From NCBI GenBank assembly GCA_963714425.1, contig CAVQOI010000001.1, positions 372,001 through 436,000 on the forward strand: a stretch of DNA of 64,000 nt, read 5' to 3'. The translations under genes and the position numbers were made by a program. Source of the stretch: DATCYX01 sp963714425 (GTDB lineage Bacteria > Chloroflexota > Anaerolineae > Anaerolineales > UBA4823). Of the stretch, positions 1-8,829 are shown piece by piece (positions within the stretch are counted from its first letter, which is position 1; every line of letters begins with the position of its first letter). The notes beneath the pieces are model-generated. The model worked only from the letters and a program-made list of their open reading frames with translations. It made no database searches and was not told where the DNA came from.

Positions 1-451
1 CCGACAGTGCCTCTACGATGAACTCTTCGGACCGCTGGGCGATATGCTCGACTGCGAAATTTCCACTCTGTGGCTCGGTCCCGTCGATGATGATCTGGAT
101 CGGCAATCCCTTGAGTGCCATTAAATCGCTGCCAAAATCAGGAGCGATGATGATTGCCGCCTTCACCCGGCTGTGCATGAGAAGTGATTGGATCTCTTCG
201 AAATCCTGCGCATAGACATAGATGTCTAAATCTTGCCCAGCAGTAATTTGCTGGATGAATCTTCGGGATGGCTGGCTGCGGTCATAATCTAGCACTGCAA
301 TAGGCACATGCTCGATATCCACCGTCAGCGCGTACGCCATGAGCAACAGCACCAGGGTAGGCGTGAACAGCACCAGGAATAGCGTGCTGCGATCGCGGAG
401 GATATGGAAGAACTCCTTGCGAGTCACAGCCCAAATGTGCCGGAAAGACAT
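1..451 (-). CDS. ABC-2 type exporter permease, partial (3' end outside the window)
   Basis: About 150 residues are visible from the ATG at 451; the gene runs off the left edge. The product begins MSFRHIWAVTRKEFFHILRD, which is typical of ABC-2 permeases of the YhhJ/YbhS/YbhR type: a short cytoplasmic start, a first membrane helix at about residues 24-43, then a large extracytoplasmic domain that starts with the usual IAVLDYDRS-like stretch. It should form the membrane channel of an exporter driven by the ATPase encoded just upstream. The ATPase stop and this ATG share one base (TGATG), which indicates translational coupling. The exported substrate cannot be read from the sequence; drug or efflux roles are common in TetR-linked systems of this family. 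Confidence 0.88.
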   Translation of the reverse strand, partial: MSFRHIWAVTRKEFFHILRDRSTLFLVLFTPTLVLLLMAYALTVDIEHVPIAVLDYDRSQPSRRFIQQITAGQDLDIYVYAQDFEEIQSLLMHSRVKAAIIIAPDFGSDLMALKGLPIQIIIDGTEPQSGNFAVEHIAQRSEEFIVEALS

Positions 452-1383
452 CACACCTCCAACTGGTGGATTAAGGAAATGAATGCTTCTTCCATTCGGG
501 GTGGGGCGCTGCGGATGCTCCGGTAGCCAATTTGAGCCTGCTTCAAGTGCTTTTCTATCTCAGGTACTCGCTTTTCCGCGGAATCGACGAGCAAGTGTAA
601 CGCCTCGCCGTAGGTTTGTACCTCTCGTACACCACTTAGCCCAGCAAGAGTTTGTTGGGCTGTACGCCAGTCATCTGTTTGAAGATGGATCACTTCCCCC
701 TCCAGGGACTCGCGGATTTTTTGTGGGCTATCACACACGATCAACTTGCCAGAGTACATCAGCCCAACCTGGGTACAGCGGTCGGCTTCATCCATGTAGG
801 GTGTGCTGACAACGATTGTTGTACCTTCAAGGTGCAAATCTGTGAGGATGTCCCAGAACTCCCTGCGCGAGATAGGGTCTACTCCGGTGGTGGGCTCGTC
901 GAGGAGGAGGAGCTCAGGGCGGTGTACCAGTGTGCAGGCGAGGGCTAGTTTCTTCTGCATGCCGCCGGAAAGGTGGGCAGCCCTGCGGTCGACGAATTTG
1001 GTCAATCCGGCAAAAGCAAGTAGGCGCTGGGTGCGTTCGTGAAGATCGTGAGGCGAAACGTCAAATAGCTCGGCAAAAAACCTCAGGTTTTCAAGCACGG
1101 ACAGCTCAGCATACAGGCTGAATTGCTGGGCCATATACCCTACGTGAGGCTTGATCGCCTCTGGCTCATGCCTCAAATCAAACCCTAATATGGTTGCATC
1201 GCCGGCGCTAATATCCAGCAAGCCTGAAAGCAATCGCAGCGTGGTTGTTTTTCCGGCTCCGTCCGGGCCAATCAGCCCGAACAACTCCCCAGGATGAATG
1301 CTCAAGCAAAGCCCATCCACCGCCCGGTTGGACTTGAAATCTCGAGAAAGGTCGCGCGTCTCGATCACCGGGTTTGCGATCAT
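451..1383 (-). CDS. ABC-2 type exporter ATP-binding protein (YbhF/CcmA-like)
   Basis: 310-residue nucleotide-binding subunit. Walker A is GPDGAGKTT near residue 40, the Q-loop region is GYMAQQFSLY near 90, the signature is LSGGMQKK near 140, and Walker B is LLLLDEPTTGVD near 160, followed by the H-loop region. A C-terminal extension of about 90 residues resembles the accessory domain of drug/antibiotic exporter ATPases. It energises the permease encoded immediately downstream with a one-base stop/start overlap. Upstream are a small membrane protein (7-base gap) and a TetR repressor, so the unit looks like a self-regulated efflux operon. The Walker A has Asp where Asn or Ser is more usual, which is common in this subfamily. 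Confidence 0.93.
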   Translation of the reverse strand: MIANPVIETRDLSRDFKSNRAVDGLCLSIHPGELFGLIGPDGAGKTTTLRLLSGLLDISAGDATILGFDLRHEPEAIKPHVGYMAQQFSLYAELSVLENLRFFAELFDVSPHDLHERTQRLLAFAGLTKFVDRRAAHLSGGMQKKLALACTLVHRPELLLLDEPTTGVDPISRREFWDILTDLHLEGTTIVVSTPYMDEADRCTQVGLMYSGKLIVCDSPQKIRESLEGEVIHLQTDDWRTAQQTLAGLSGVREVQTYGEALHLLVDSAEKRVPEIEKHLKQAQIGYRSIRSAPPRMEEAFISLIHQLEV

Positions 1384-1389
1384 ATAGGA

Positions 1390-1659
1390 CTATTCCCTCG
1401 CTCTATGGAAAATCCACAGCACTATTAAGGCGCCCAAGAAAGGCTCTATAGCCACACCCAAAAGTTTTATTCGCTCGCTGAAGCCCATGGCTGGGATGAC
1501 ATACCAATCGATCAGCCCGACCACTACCGCAGTGATGACGGCAACTGTGTAATCCCTGCTGGTCTGTGCGGGTTGGCGCTCTTTCCATATATAACCTGCT
1601 ATCCAACCAGCGATCAATCCCACACCTAGCATAGCAGCGATCAGAATGATGATTTGCAT
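1390..1659 (-). CDS. Small membrane protein, resembles the GlsB/YeaQ/YmgE family
   Basis: 89 residues from ATG 1659, which has a GGGAG ribosome site about 7 bases upstream; longer in-frame starts at up to 1752 lack this and would add a polar tail overlapping the TetR gene. There are three hydrophobic segments: residues 2-20 (with a GLIAGWIAG motif), about 38-58, and about 64-84 ending WIFHRARE. The size, the early Gly-rich helix and the three-helix layout resemble transglycosylase-associated/YeaQ proteins of unknown function, but the match is by eye only. It lies between the TetR gene and the ABC ATPase and is probably co-transcribed with them. Confidence 0.65.
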   Translation of the reverse strand: MQIIILIAAMLGVGLIAGWIAGYIWKERQPAQTSRDYTVAVITAVVVGLIDWYVIPAMGFSERIKLLGVAIEPFLGALIVLWIFHRARE

Positions 1660-1726
1660 CTCGCACACTCCCTTGACGGATGGGCTGCAGGCCCACTCGC
1701 CTTGACTGGCTTCATTCTCCTGCAAT

Positions 1727-2329
1727 TCACCGCGAGATCTGGATTCCCTCAAGCAGGAGACGTATTCCTGAGCGAATGTGATGTTGTGGGTCGATACAAT
1801 TCTTATCGTAAACCCACAGGAGGATTGTCCCCTCGAAGATTGCCCCAGCGGCTATTGCGACTTCTTGAGCATCCACATTCCGAAATTCTTCCGATTCAAT
1901 GCCGCGCTGGATGATAGGGATCAATAACTCCATATAGCGATTAAAATAATGCTGGATGGCACCCTGGACCTGCTGGTTGCGGAAGGCTAATGCCAGGAAT
2001 TCATAAGCGATCGGCATCAGCCTCTGCATGCGGGTGATATCCGCGACAATCATGTCAGTGATCATCCAGAGGGATTGCGTCGCCGATAGTTTTGCGAAAC
2101 TGGCGCTTTCCATTTTTTGGAATTCGCGTTGGAAGATACGATCCAAAATAGCGATAATCAGATCGTTCTTGCTTTTAAAATACCAATAAAGCGTGCCCTT
2201 GCTCAGATCAGTCTCGTCGACGATATCGTCCATGCGGGCTTCGTCAAAACCCTTGCGCGTAAATACTTGCTCAGCGGCATCCAGGATTTGGGTGATTCTC
2301 TCTGTGCTCACATCGGGCCTGGGGGACAT
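1727..2329 (-). CDS. TetR/AcrR family transcriptional regulator
   Basis: 200 residues from ATG 2329, chosen because it has a purine-rich site (AAGGAAA) about 5 bases upstream; longer starts would place coding sequence across the operator. The N-terminal helix-turn-helix domain (about residues 8-55) shows the TetR pattern: ILDAAEQVFTRKGFDEARMD, then DLSKGTLYWYFKSKNDL. The remainder is a helical ligand-binding/dimerisation domain with no recognisable effector signature. A palindrome overlapping its own promoter lies just upstream, so it probably represses itself and the ABC-exporter genes behind it. Confidence 0.93.
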   Translation of the reverse strand: MSPRPDVSTERITQILDAAEQVFTRKGFDEARMDDIVDETDLSKGTLYWYFKSKNDLIIAILDRIFQREFQKMESASFAKLSATQSLWMITDMIVADITRMQRLMPIAYEFLALAFRNQQVQGAIQHYFNRYMELLIPIIQRGIESEEFRNVDAQEVAIAAGAIFEGTILLWVYDKNCIDPQHHIRSGIRLLLEGIQISR

Positions 2330-2340
2330 CCTATTTCCTT

Positions 2341-2372
2341 TTATAATAAACTGACTGGTCAGTCTATTATAA
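2341..2372. promoter_or_regulatory. Palindromic operator overlapping the -10 box of the tetR gene
   Basis: Near-perfect 32-bp inverted repeat centred at 2356/2357. The core is ACTGAC-TG-GTCAGT (2350-2363), and the outer arms TTATAATA and TATTATAA are exact reverse complements. The core resembles known TetR-family operators containing ACTGACC/GGTCAGT half-sites. The minus-strand -10 hexamer TATAAT lies within the palindrome (2371 to 2366), with the regulator ATG about 37 bases downstream, so bound repressor would block RNA polymerase. Confidence 0.75.
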
Positions 2373-2446
2373 TATAAATCGATGCCCCATCCTCGACCAT
2401 CAGGATAGGGCATCTGCATTGCCAAGTTTGATTAGCGTGGTGTTGG

Positions 2447-3346
2447 TTAATTCTCAAATGTCATGTAGTAGCTGATTCCCAGTTGCTTGTTTTCAAGCCG
2501 CAAGTCGATCTTTGATTTGCCCTGTAGCTGGTCGGGGATATCGAAGGAGGCTCTGACGCTGCCGCCACTGCGATCACGGAGCGTGCCGACTATGACGCCA
2601 TCGACCCCTTTGGTGCCAACCTTGCCCATGCGCACGACGAAGGTCACATTGGCAGGCAGGTTGCTGGTCTTGATCTTGACCCAATCGTCATCGTTGACGG
2701 AGGATACGGTGAAGCTCAGGCTGGGTGTGCCTTCACCACCTGTGTTTCCATCAGAGGTCGCGTTTATGAACCAGTTCGAAACTGCGCTGCCCCGTGTGCT
2801 TGTCAGGTTCACAGCAATCTTTACGGTGTCAACCAGGCGCTTGGGAAGATTATAGGTTGCGGTGAATCCACCGTACTTGTCCGTGAGAATGGACCCCACC
2901 AGGTAAGCGCCGGCTGGGTAGCTGCCATATTTGCTAAGATAAACGCTATAGCGAGTGTTGGCTGCCAGGCTCTTGCCTTGTAAGGTGACAGATTTGTCCT
3001 CTTCGACGCTCAAAGCAACCAGTTTGCTTTGGCTGCTAGATGTGGTGGTTCCACCGCTAGTGCTGCCGCTGCCAGCATTCCCACTTACAGTTGCTATACA
3101 CAAAACCTGCCCAGGGTATATCTTATACGGGCTGGCCAAATCGTTGATCTCTGCCAGGTTGCGCCAATCCAGGTTGTATAGTCGAGCGATCTTCACCAGG
3201 TAATCACCCCGCACGACCGTATAGCTCTCGGAGCACGTGATCGCACTGGCAGTGCTCGCAGTGGCAGGACCGAAGGAGCCCAAAACCAAACTAAAGGTAA
3301 TTACTAAAGCGATAAAGATTGTGGAGAATTTATTCTGGACGTACAT
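2447..3346 (-). CDS. Secreted LysM-domain protein
   Basis: 299 residues from ATG 3346, with GAGGTG about 6 bases upstream. A signal peptide covers residues 1-30 (hydrophobic TIFIALVITFSLVLGSFG, Ala/Ser cleavage region). One LysM domain follows at about 40-85: YTVVRGDYLVKIARLYNL, then IYPGQVLCI. A Gly/Ser/Thr-rich linker (about 90-108) leads to two similar beta-type segments, about 110-195 and 208-295, each with VTLQGKSLAANTRYSVYL- or VKIKTSNLPANVTFVVRM-like cores, suggesting a duplicated domain. LysM binds N-acetylglucosamine polymers, so it probably sits in the cell envelope. No catalytic domain is seen. Confidence 0.85.
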   Translation of the reverse strand: MYVQNKFSTIFIALVITFSLVLGSFGPATASTASAITCSESYTVVRGDYLVKIARLYNLDWRNLAEINDLASPYKIYPGQVLCIATVSGNAGSGSTSGGTTTSSSQSKLVALSVEEDKSVTLQGKSLAANTRYSVYLSKYGSYPAGAYLVGSILTDKYGGFTATYNLPKRLVDTVKIAVNLTSTRGSAVSNWFINATSDGNTGGEGTPSLSFTVSSVNDDDWVKIKTSNLPANVTFVVRMGKVGTKGVDGVIVGTLRDRSGGSVRASFDIPDQLQGKSKIDLRLENKQLGISYYMTFEN

Positions 3347-3490
3347 TTTACACCTCTTGCCGTTCGTTGATATTTTGATCCCTGCTTCAGGCGATTGATG
3401 CCAGTTGCAGATCTCAAATGCTAGACGATCAAGGTGTAAAATTCGTTCCCGTCAAAAAGGAATCAATATTAGGGGGTTTGACTTGGCGAA

Positions 3491-5050
3491 TTAATGCTGA
3501 ACTTTATAAACCCGTACTTGATAATCGCCATCAGAAAAAAACTTGATTGGCTCCAGACTGCCAAATAAATTGTCATATTCAGATATTTCGTGCTGATATT
3601 TATCAGGTTCACGATAGAAGCGTCCATACATGCCTTGCCCAAATACTAGATATTCGTAACCATTCTCTAGGTACCACGCAGGCGGATGCTCAATCAAGCT
3701 CGTGAATCCCGATACAGAAAAATGGACTGGATCTATGAAAGGAGAATAAGCCTCAATGGCTATGCGCGCGCCGGCTGGCAGGTTGTAATTTATCCAGTGG
3801 CTTGCGGTTATTCGGCTGTCAACTGTTGTTAGACGAAGAGTATCAGAGATGGTCATAACTGTGGGAAGCAAGATGGCAAGCACCGAAAGACCAACGACAC
3901 CCCAGGCATATCCATTAGGGAACACTTTGGTTTGGATTTGGCCTACCTTTTGAAACAAGTATGCCAGAAATGAGCCTGCCAACATGAACAGGAATGGCGT
4001 AATCGGGAGAAGAGTCTGGTCATTCCGTACGATAAAACTGCTTATAAATAGAAAGAAGATGATCGGAAAAAGTGTCAGCAAAATTATTTCTTTAGATCGT
4101 GAATAAATGCTTCGCACGATTTCCAACGCAGCCAGCAGAGAGATCACGCCAGCTGTCTGCCACATGTACTGGAGATACCAGGTGAAACTGTCCCCTTCCA
4201 TTCCAAAGTGACCACTTCTGTAATGGACAACTTCCCCGAGTGTGTCCTGCAAAAATTTTGTATGATCTAATAAAGCATAGGGAGTTGTAGCGAAAAAAGC
4301 AAGTGGTGTCATCAGGAATACGAGAACAAGTCGATAATCTAATAACGCCTTCGCCCCATGCGCTAAGAAATGTGCGCCCAACGGAATGACCAGTACAAGA
4401 ATAGCCGGGTATTTTGATGATACAGCCAGACCTGCAGCTATCCCAGCCAGGAGATAATCTCCTGTCCTTCCGTGCTGGTAGATCCGCACTGAGCACCACA
4501 GGACTAGCAGAATAAAAAAAACCATGAATGCATTTTCTGTGATAGAGCGACTGTGCACTACATTGGTTGGTGAGGTTGCCATTGCAAAAGCTGCAAATAA
4601 ACCCACCGAAGGCTTCCCTGTGACTTGTTTTCCGATCAAGAATACGATAGGGATACAGGCAGTTGCAAACAAAACTGTGATCAGCCGTCCCATCAGCACA
4701 CTCGAAGGAAAGGGAGCCAACCCCACACCCATTGTAAGCATGATCGGTGAGAGGATATCCCCCGTACTGCTAAAATCCCCGAGCAGTTTTCCAATGAGAT
4801 AGTATGGAATGTATGCCAGCGCATTGATGTAGATGAACAAGGTGGGTTTATTAAAATAGTGCGGATTTAAGTCACCTGACTTAAATATATTTTGCGCAAT
4901 GGCAATCTTGTTTGGCTCGTCAGGGTGATAGAGATAAGGTAATCCGAAATTCGCGCCCCACACCCTCAGCACAAATCCAAGCAATACAATGATCAATACG
5001 ATCCACTTCTCGAGAGAACCTGCTCTTTGAAGAACTCTACGCAATGCCAT
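3491..5050 (-). CDS. Integral membrane glycosyltransferase, GT39/ArnT-like (GT-C fold)
   Basis: 519 residues from ATG 5050. After the first helix comes the conserved extracytoplasmic motif YHPDEPNKIAIAQNI (about 40-54) with the Asp-Glu pair that is catalytic in GT-C/PMT-type enzymes, then HYFNKPTLFIYINAL. Roughly eleven hydrophobic segments follow up to about residue 400, then a soluble C-terminal domain. Such enzymes move a sugar from a polyprenyl-phosphate donor to protein or lipid on the outer face of the membrane; donor and acceptor are unknown here. It is transcribed behind phosphoglucomutase (38-base gap), which fits a sugar-precursor/glycan link. Confidence 0.82.
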   Translation of the reverse strand: MALRRVLQRAGSLEKWIVLIIVLLGFVLRVWGANFGLPYLYHPDEPNKIAIAQNIFKSGDLNPHYFNKPTLFIYINALAYIPYYLIGKLLGDFSSTGDILSPIMLTMGVGLAPFPSSVLMGRLITVLFATACIPIVFLIGKQVTGKPSVGLFAAFAMATSPTNVVHSRSITENAFMVFFILLVLWCSVRIYQHGRTGDYLLAGIAAGLAVSSKYPAILVLVIPLGAHFLAHGAKALLDYRLVLVFLMTPLAFFATTPYALLDHTKFLQDTLGEVVHYRSGHFGMEGDSFTWYLQYMWQTAGVISLLAALEIVRSIYSRSKEIILLTLFPIIFFLFISSFIVRNDQTLLPITPFLFMLAGSFLAYLFQKVGQIQTKVFPNGYAWGVVGLSVLAILLPTVMTISDTLRLTTVDSRITASHWINYNLPAGARIAIEAYSPFIDPVHFSVSGFTSLIEHPPAWYLENGYEYLVFGQGMYGRFYREPDKYQHEISEYDNLFGSLEPIKFFSDGDYQVRVYKVQH

Positions 5051-5088
5051 ACGAAATCCTGCGTGGTGGATTGGGGGGGCGCTACAAC

Positions 5089-6738
5089 TCAGCTGCCAGG
5101 TTTTATCGCTTGATCGATGATCGATTGGGCTTCTGTCTGGATCCTACGCAGGTGCTCCTCGCCTATGAAGCTCTCTGCATAGACCTTATACACATTCTCA
5201 GTTCCAGAAGGGCGGGCAGCAAACCAGCCTTGTTGGGTAACGACCTTGAGCCCTCCGATCGCTGCCTGATTGCAGGATGCGCGTGTCAACCGGGCAGAAA
5301 TTTGATGACCAGCCAGCTCCTGTGCTGCCACGCGCTCTGGAGATAGATCTGCCAGGGCAGCTTTTTCTGTTGGCCCGATAGGAGCGTCGATGCGAGCGTA
5401 CCAGGATTTACCAAAGCAATTCTCCAGATCCTTGTAGTGCTCGCCGGGATCACGTCCGGTTACTGCCAGGATCTCAGCAGCCAGCAGGTCGAGCAAAAAG
5501 CCGTCTTTATCGGTAGTCCAGACTGTCCCATCTCTGCGCAAGAACGAGGCGCCGGCGCTCTCTTCGCCACCAAACCCCAACGAGCCATCCAGCAGCCCAG
5601 GGACGAACCACTTAAACCCTACGGGCACTTCGCAAAGCCTGCGCTGCAAATGAGCAGCGACGCGGTCGATCATTGAGCTGGAGACCAGGGTCTTTCCAAC
5701 AGCGACATCGTGACCCCACTGGGATCGACCTTGGAAAAGATACCAGATGGCGACTGCCAGGTAGTGGTTGGGATTCATTAGTCCAACGCTACGTGTCACG
5801 ATCCCATGCCGGTCGTAATCCGGGTCGTTGCCAAAAGCGATGTCGAATTTGTCCTTAAGGCTGATCAAGCTGGCCATGGCATATGGTGAGGAACAATCCA
5901 TGCGCACTTGCCCATCGTGGTCTAGCGTCATAAAGGAGAAGGTGGGGTCGACATACGGGTTGACGATCTCTAGGTTAAGCTTGTAGAGATCGGCAATCGG
6001 TTCCCAATAGGTCACGCCTGCACCTCCCATCGGATCGACCCCGATGTTGATGCCTGCTTCGGAGATGGCGCGCATATCGATCACATTGCCGAGGTCCTCG
6101 ACGTATGGAGAGGTGTAATCGTAATGATGGGTTGTGTCCGCTCGAAGAGCATCCTGTAAAGGAATTCTGCGCACATCTTTCAGTCCACGCGCCAGGATTT
6201 GGTTGGCACGCTCTTGAATGCGACGGGTGGTGCCCGTATCTGCAGGCCCGCCATCAGGCGGGTTATATTTGAAGCCGCCATACTCCGGGGGATTGTGCGA
6301 GGGGGTTATGACAACACCGTCTGCCAGACCGGCGCTCTTGGTACGGTTATACCTCAGGATGGCATGGGAGATGACCGGTGTCGGTGTATACCCAAAGCCA
6401 TCCTGGATAACGATCTCCATCCCATTGGCGGCGAATACCTCTATAGCTGTGTAAAGGGCGGGTTCGGAGAGTGCGTGGGTATCCATGCCCACATAAATCG
6501 GTCCGCTGATCTTCTCCGATGAGCGGAGCTCGCAGATCGATTGCGCAATTGCCAGGACGTGCGCTTCGTTGAAGCTGTTGGTAATGGACGAGCCGCGGTG
6601 CCCGGATGTACCAAAGACGACAAGCTGGTCGGATTGACCTGGATCGGGAGATTGAGTGTAATACGCAGAAACCAATCGGGGTACATTAATCAGAAATTCC
6701 TTGGGGGTGGGTTTCCCAGCCAGCTCGTGGACAGCCAT
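5089..6738 (-). CDS. pgm: Phosphoglucomutase (alpha-D-glucose 1,6-phosphomutase)
   Basis: 549 residues. Interconverts glucose-1-phosphate and glucose-6-phosphate. All hallmark loops are present: FGTSGHRGSS near 43, the phosphoserine loop TPSHNPPEYGG near 146, the metal loop DPDYDRHG near 305, the sugar-specificity loop GGEESAG near 390, and the phosphate-binding RPSGTENVYK near 517. The length matches the bacterial Pgm of about 545. ATG 6738 is preferred because AGGAGGT lies 7 bases upstream; a TTG two codons earlier would sit too close to that site. The next gene on the strand is the GT39-like glycosyltransferase, so the product may feed nucleotide-sugar synthesis. Confidence 0.96.
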   Translation of the reverse strand: MAVHELAGKPTPKEFLINVPRLVSAYYTQSPDPGQSDQLVVFGTSGHRGSSITNSFNEAHVLAIAQSICELRSSEKISGPIYVGMDTHALSEPALYTAIEVFAANGMEIVIQDGFGYTPTPVISHAILRYNRTKSAGLADGVVITPSHNPPEYGGFKYNPPDGGPADTGTTRRIQERANQILARGLKDVRRIPLQDALRADTTHHYDYTSPYVEDLGNVIDMRAISEAGINIGVDPMGGAGVTYWEPIADLYKLNLEIVNPYVDPTFSFMTLDHDGQVRMDCSSPYAMASLISLKDKFDIAFGNDPDYDRHGIVTRSVGLMNPNHYLAVAIWYLFQGRSQWGHDVAVGKTLVSSSMIDRVAAHLQRRLCEVPVGFKWFVPGLLDGSLGFGGEESAGASFLRRDGTVWTTDKDGFLLDLLAAEILAVTGRDPGEHYKDLENCFGKSWYARIDAPIGPTEKAALADLSPERVAAQELAGHQISARLTRASCNQAAIGGLKVVTQQGWFAARPSGTENVYKVYAESFIGEEHLRRIQTEAQSIIDQAIKPGS

Positions 6739-6862
6739 GATCAAGACCTCCTTATCAAGGTATGAAGATTTTACCCCGTTTGGAGCAAGTTTCTGCTTGG
6801 GATAGACAAATTCCGGCAGGGCTTAAGGCGCTGCCGGTAGCTAATGTTGAATATGAGTGAAA

Positions 6863-7387
6863 TTAGGATGAGGAAAAGGTACCGATCAGAGCGATCATCA
6901 AGCCTGGACAACCCAGGCAAAGGCTGATCACTAGGAAGATGATGCCCAATACGAGTCCCAAGGTTGATGCACCTGCTTTGCGCTCGAGCACGGCATCTGA
7001 GGGGTTATTTGGATCGTAATAAACGCTTACGTGACCACCCACCGGAAATCGCTCCAGCGCTGCTTGTGCTTTTGCCTGGGAATTATAACTCTGCTGGAAC
7101 CCAAAGGCAATCTTCGCGCCTTCATAATCTTGTCCAGCGACCTGGTAGTGGTATTTCACCAATGGTGAGTAGCTCACACTCGTATCCCCATCCGAATCGG
7201 TGCTTGTATGCCGCGAAACACGAGCTTCGGTCACCTGCCCGGATATGAACGGCCAGGACTGGCTGGCTTCCGCCTTCTTGCGGCTGCGAATGGTTTGGAA
7301 TATCAGGAACACGCCTGCGGAAGCAAACGCCAAGATAAAAAATCCACCACAAGCGAATCCGATCATGGAACCAATCTCTGTTTGCAT
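6863..7387 (-). CDS. DUF3592 membrane protein
   Basis: 174 residues from ATG 7387, with GGAGGG 4 bases upstream; a GTG four codons earlier would overlap that site. A membrane helix lies at about 10-32, followed by the DUF3592 pattern: a WPFISGQVTEARV strand, YSPLVKYHYQVAGQDYEGAKI, then a VGGHVSVYYDPNNPSDAVLE motif near 115-135, and a C-terminal helix at about 145-170. The soluble beta region sits between two membrane anchors. Function unknown. It precedes pgm on the same strand with a 124-base gap, so co-transcription is uncertain. Confidence 0.85.
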   Translation of the reverse strand: MQTEIGSMIGFACGGFFILAFASAGVFLIFQTIRSRKKAEASQSWPFISGQVTEARVSRHTSTDSDGDTSVSYSPLVKYHYQVAGQDYEGAKIAFGFQQSYNSQAKAQAALERFPVGGHVSVYYDPNNPSDAVLERKAGASTLGLVLGIIFLVISLCLGCPGLMIALIGTFSSS

Positions 7388-7559
7388 TGCACCCTCCACG
7401 TTGTGATATTTCCCACTATATCAGGTCGAAGCCGATTTTCGCCTGACAGGATTGATAAGCAAACAGGATCACGTATAATAATTACGGGGATTAAACCAAC
7501 GGTCCGCGGGAAGTTATGTAGGAGCGGTGATCCAGACCTTTGTGGATGTTGGAGGGAAC

Positions 7560-8624
7560 ATGCAAATTACCAAAGTTGAGGTGATCCCAGTCGAACTTAT
7601 TTTAGGCGAGCCTGTGGCTATTACTGGAATAGGGGTGATCAAGCAGGTCACAGCCATCTTTGTGCGCCTTGAGACGCGTCAGGGTCAGAGCGCTTGGGGA
7701 TGCACCGTAGCTCATCCGGGGATAACTGGTAGAGAGCCAAATGAGGTGATTCGCCTGTGCCAGGAATGCGCCAGCGCGGTACCCGATCTGCATCCCTTTA
7801 ATATCGAGTATACGCTGAGCGAGATCGCAAAAATTGCCAAAGGAGATGCGTCAACCCTGTGTGCTTACGATTTGGCTTTCCACGACCTGCTCGGAATGAT
7901 AGCTAGCATGCCGCTTTACAGGCTGCTGGGTGGCTTTCGCAATCGGATCCAAACTTCCATTACTCTACCAATATCCACCGTCCAAGAGAGCGTGGAGCTA
8001 GCTGAAGCATACGCGCGCAAAGGCTTCCGAATTTTGAAGATCAAGGGTGGATTGAACCCGGAAGAAGACGTGCGCAGAGTGAAAGCAATCCGGCGGAATT
8101 TGGCTGACCACATCTTAAGACTGGACGCGGATGGTGGATACAGCGTGCGCGATGCCCTGGATGTCGCTCAGGCATTGAAAGGAACGTTGGAAATGTTGGA
8201 ACAGCCCACACCTGCCGATGACGATGCCGCCTTGCGTCAAGTCACGGAGTTAAGCCCAATCCCCATCCTGGCAGACCAAAGCGTGCGGGGTCCCGACTCA
8301 GCGCTGTCACTGGCTGCCAGCCGATCAGTAAGCGGAATGAGTGTAAAACTGGCTACTTGTGGTGGACTGCGCTGCGCACGCCAGATAGACGCCATCGCAC
8401 GCGCGGCACACATTTCCACGATGGTAAGTTGTTTCTTCGAGCCGGCATTACTCATCGCTGCAGGCCTCAGCCTGGCTTTGAGTAGTCCTAACGTGCAATA
8501 TGGCGACCTAGATGGGCATCTTGGACTGTTAAATGACCCCTCAGTTCCAGGATTCCAACTGGAGGATGGTTGGCTGATTGCTGCGGAAATTCCTGGTCTT
8601 GGGACGCAGGTCAATCTGGTATGA
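7560..8624 (+). CDS. Enolase-superfamily enzyme, probable dipeptide epimerase
   Basis: 354 residues from ATG 7560 (MQITKVEVIPVEL), preceded by GGAGGG; an upstream GTG at 7527 would add 11 residues not typical of the family. This is the muconate-lactonizing subgroup: catalytic KxK as LKIKGG near 163, metal ligands in RLDADGGY (Asp), LEQPTP (Glu) and ILADQSV (Asp), and the second-barrel-side Lys in SVKLATCGG near 270. The late GDLDGH fits the DxD substrate motif of L-Ala-D/L-Glu and related dipeptide epimerases, which recycle murein peptides. The exact dipeptide cannot be told from sequence alone. Other MLE-type racemases remain possible. Confidence 0.85.
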   Translation: MQITKVEVIPVELILGEPVAITGIGVIKQVTAIFVRLETRQGQSAWGCTVAHPGITGREPNEVIRLCQECASAVPDLHPFNIEYTLSEIAKIAKGDASTLCAYDLAFHDLLGMIASMPLYRLLGGFRNRIQTSITLPISTVQESVELAEAYARKGFRILKIKGGLNPEEDVRRVKAIRRNLADHILRLDADGGYSVRDALDVAQALKGTLEMLEQPTPADDDAALRQVTELSPIPILADQSVRGPDSALSLAASRSVSGMSVKLATCGGLRCARQIDAIARAAHISTMVSCFFEPALLIAAGLSLALSSPNVQYGDLDGHLGLLNDPSVPGFQLEDGWLIAAEIPGLGTQVNLV

Positions 8625-8817
8625 CAATGGAGATTCCGAAGAAGCTATAGGTGGGCAAGCACTGAAACCTACCCTGCAGGCGCTCAACTGCAACCGCTTT
8701 GGTAGGCAGCATGGGGCTACAATTGACTTCACCTTGCGCGAGGGGGACCCCTTCGAGCAGATTATGCTGATGGTCAAAGAGACGATGTCGGAAATTACCG
8801 GAATTGACGCATCTTGA
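8578..8817 (+). CDS. Possible small protein overlapping the epimerase 3' end (doubtful)
   Basis: A 79-codon open frame starting at TTG 8578, overlapping the end of the epimerase gene by 47 bases and ending 12 bases before the convergent peptidase gene. The part after the epimerase stop has a protein-like composition (for example GRQHGATIDFTLREGDPFEQ and an acidic helix-like end). There is no ATG, and the nearest GGAGG is about 12 bases upstream. I do not recognise it. It may be a short unannotated gene, a remnant of an older longer gene, or chance. Confidence 0.25.
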   Translation: MLRKFLVLGRRSIWYDNGDSEEAIGGQALKPTLQALNCNRFGRQHGATIDFTLREGDPFEQIMLMVKETMSEITGIDAS

Positions 8818-8829
8818 TTGGATGGCGCC

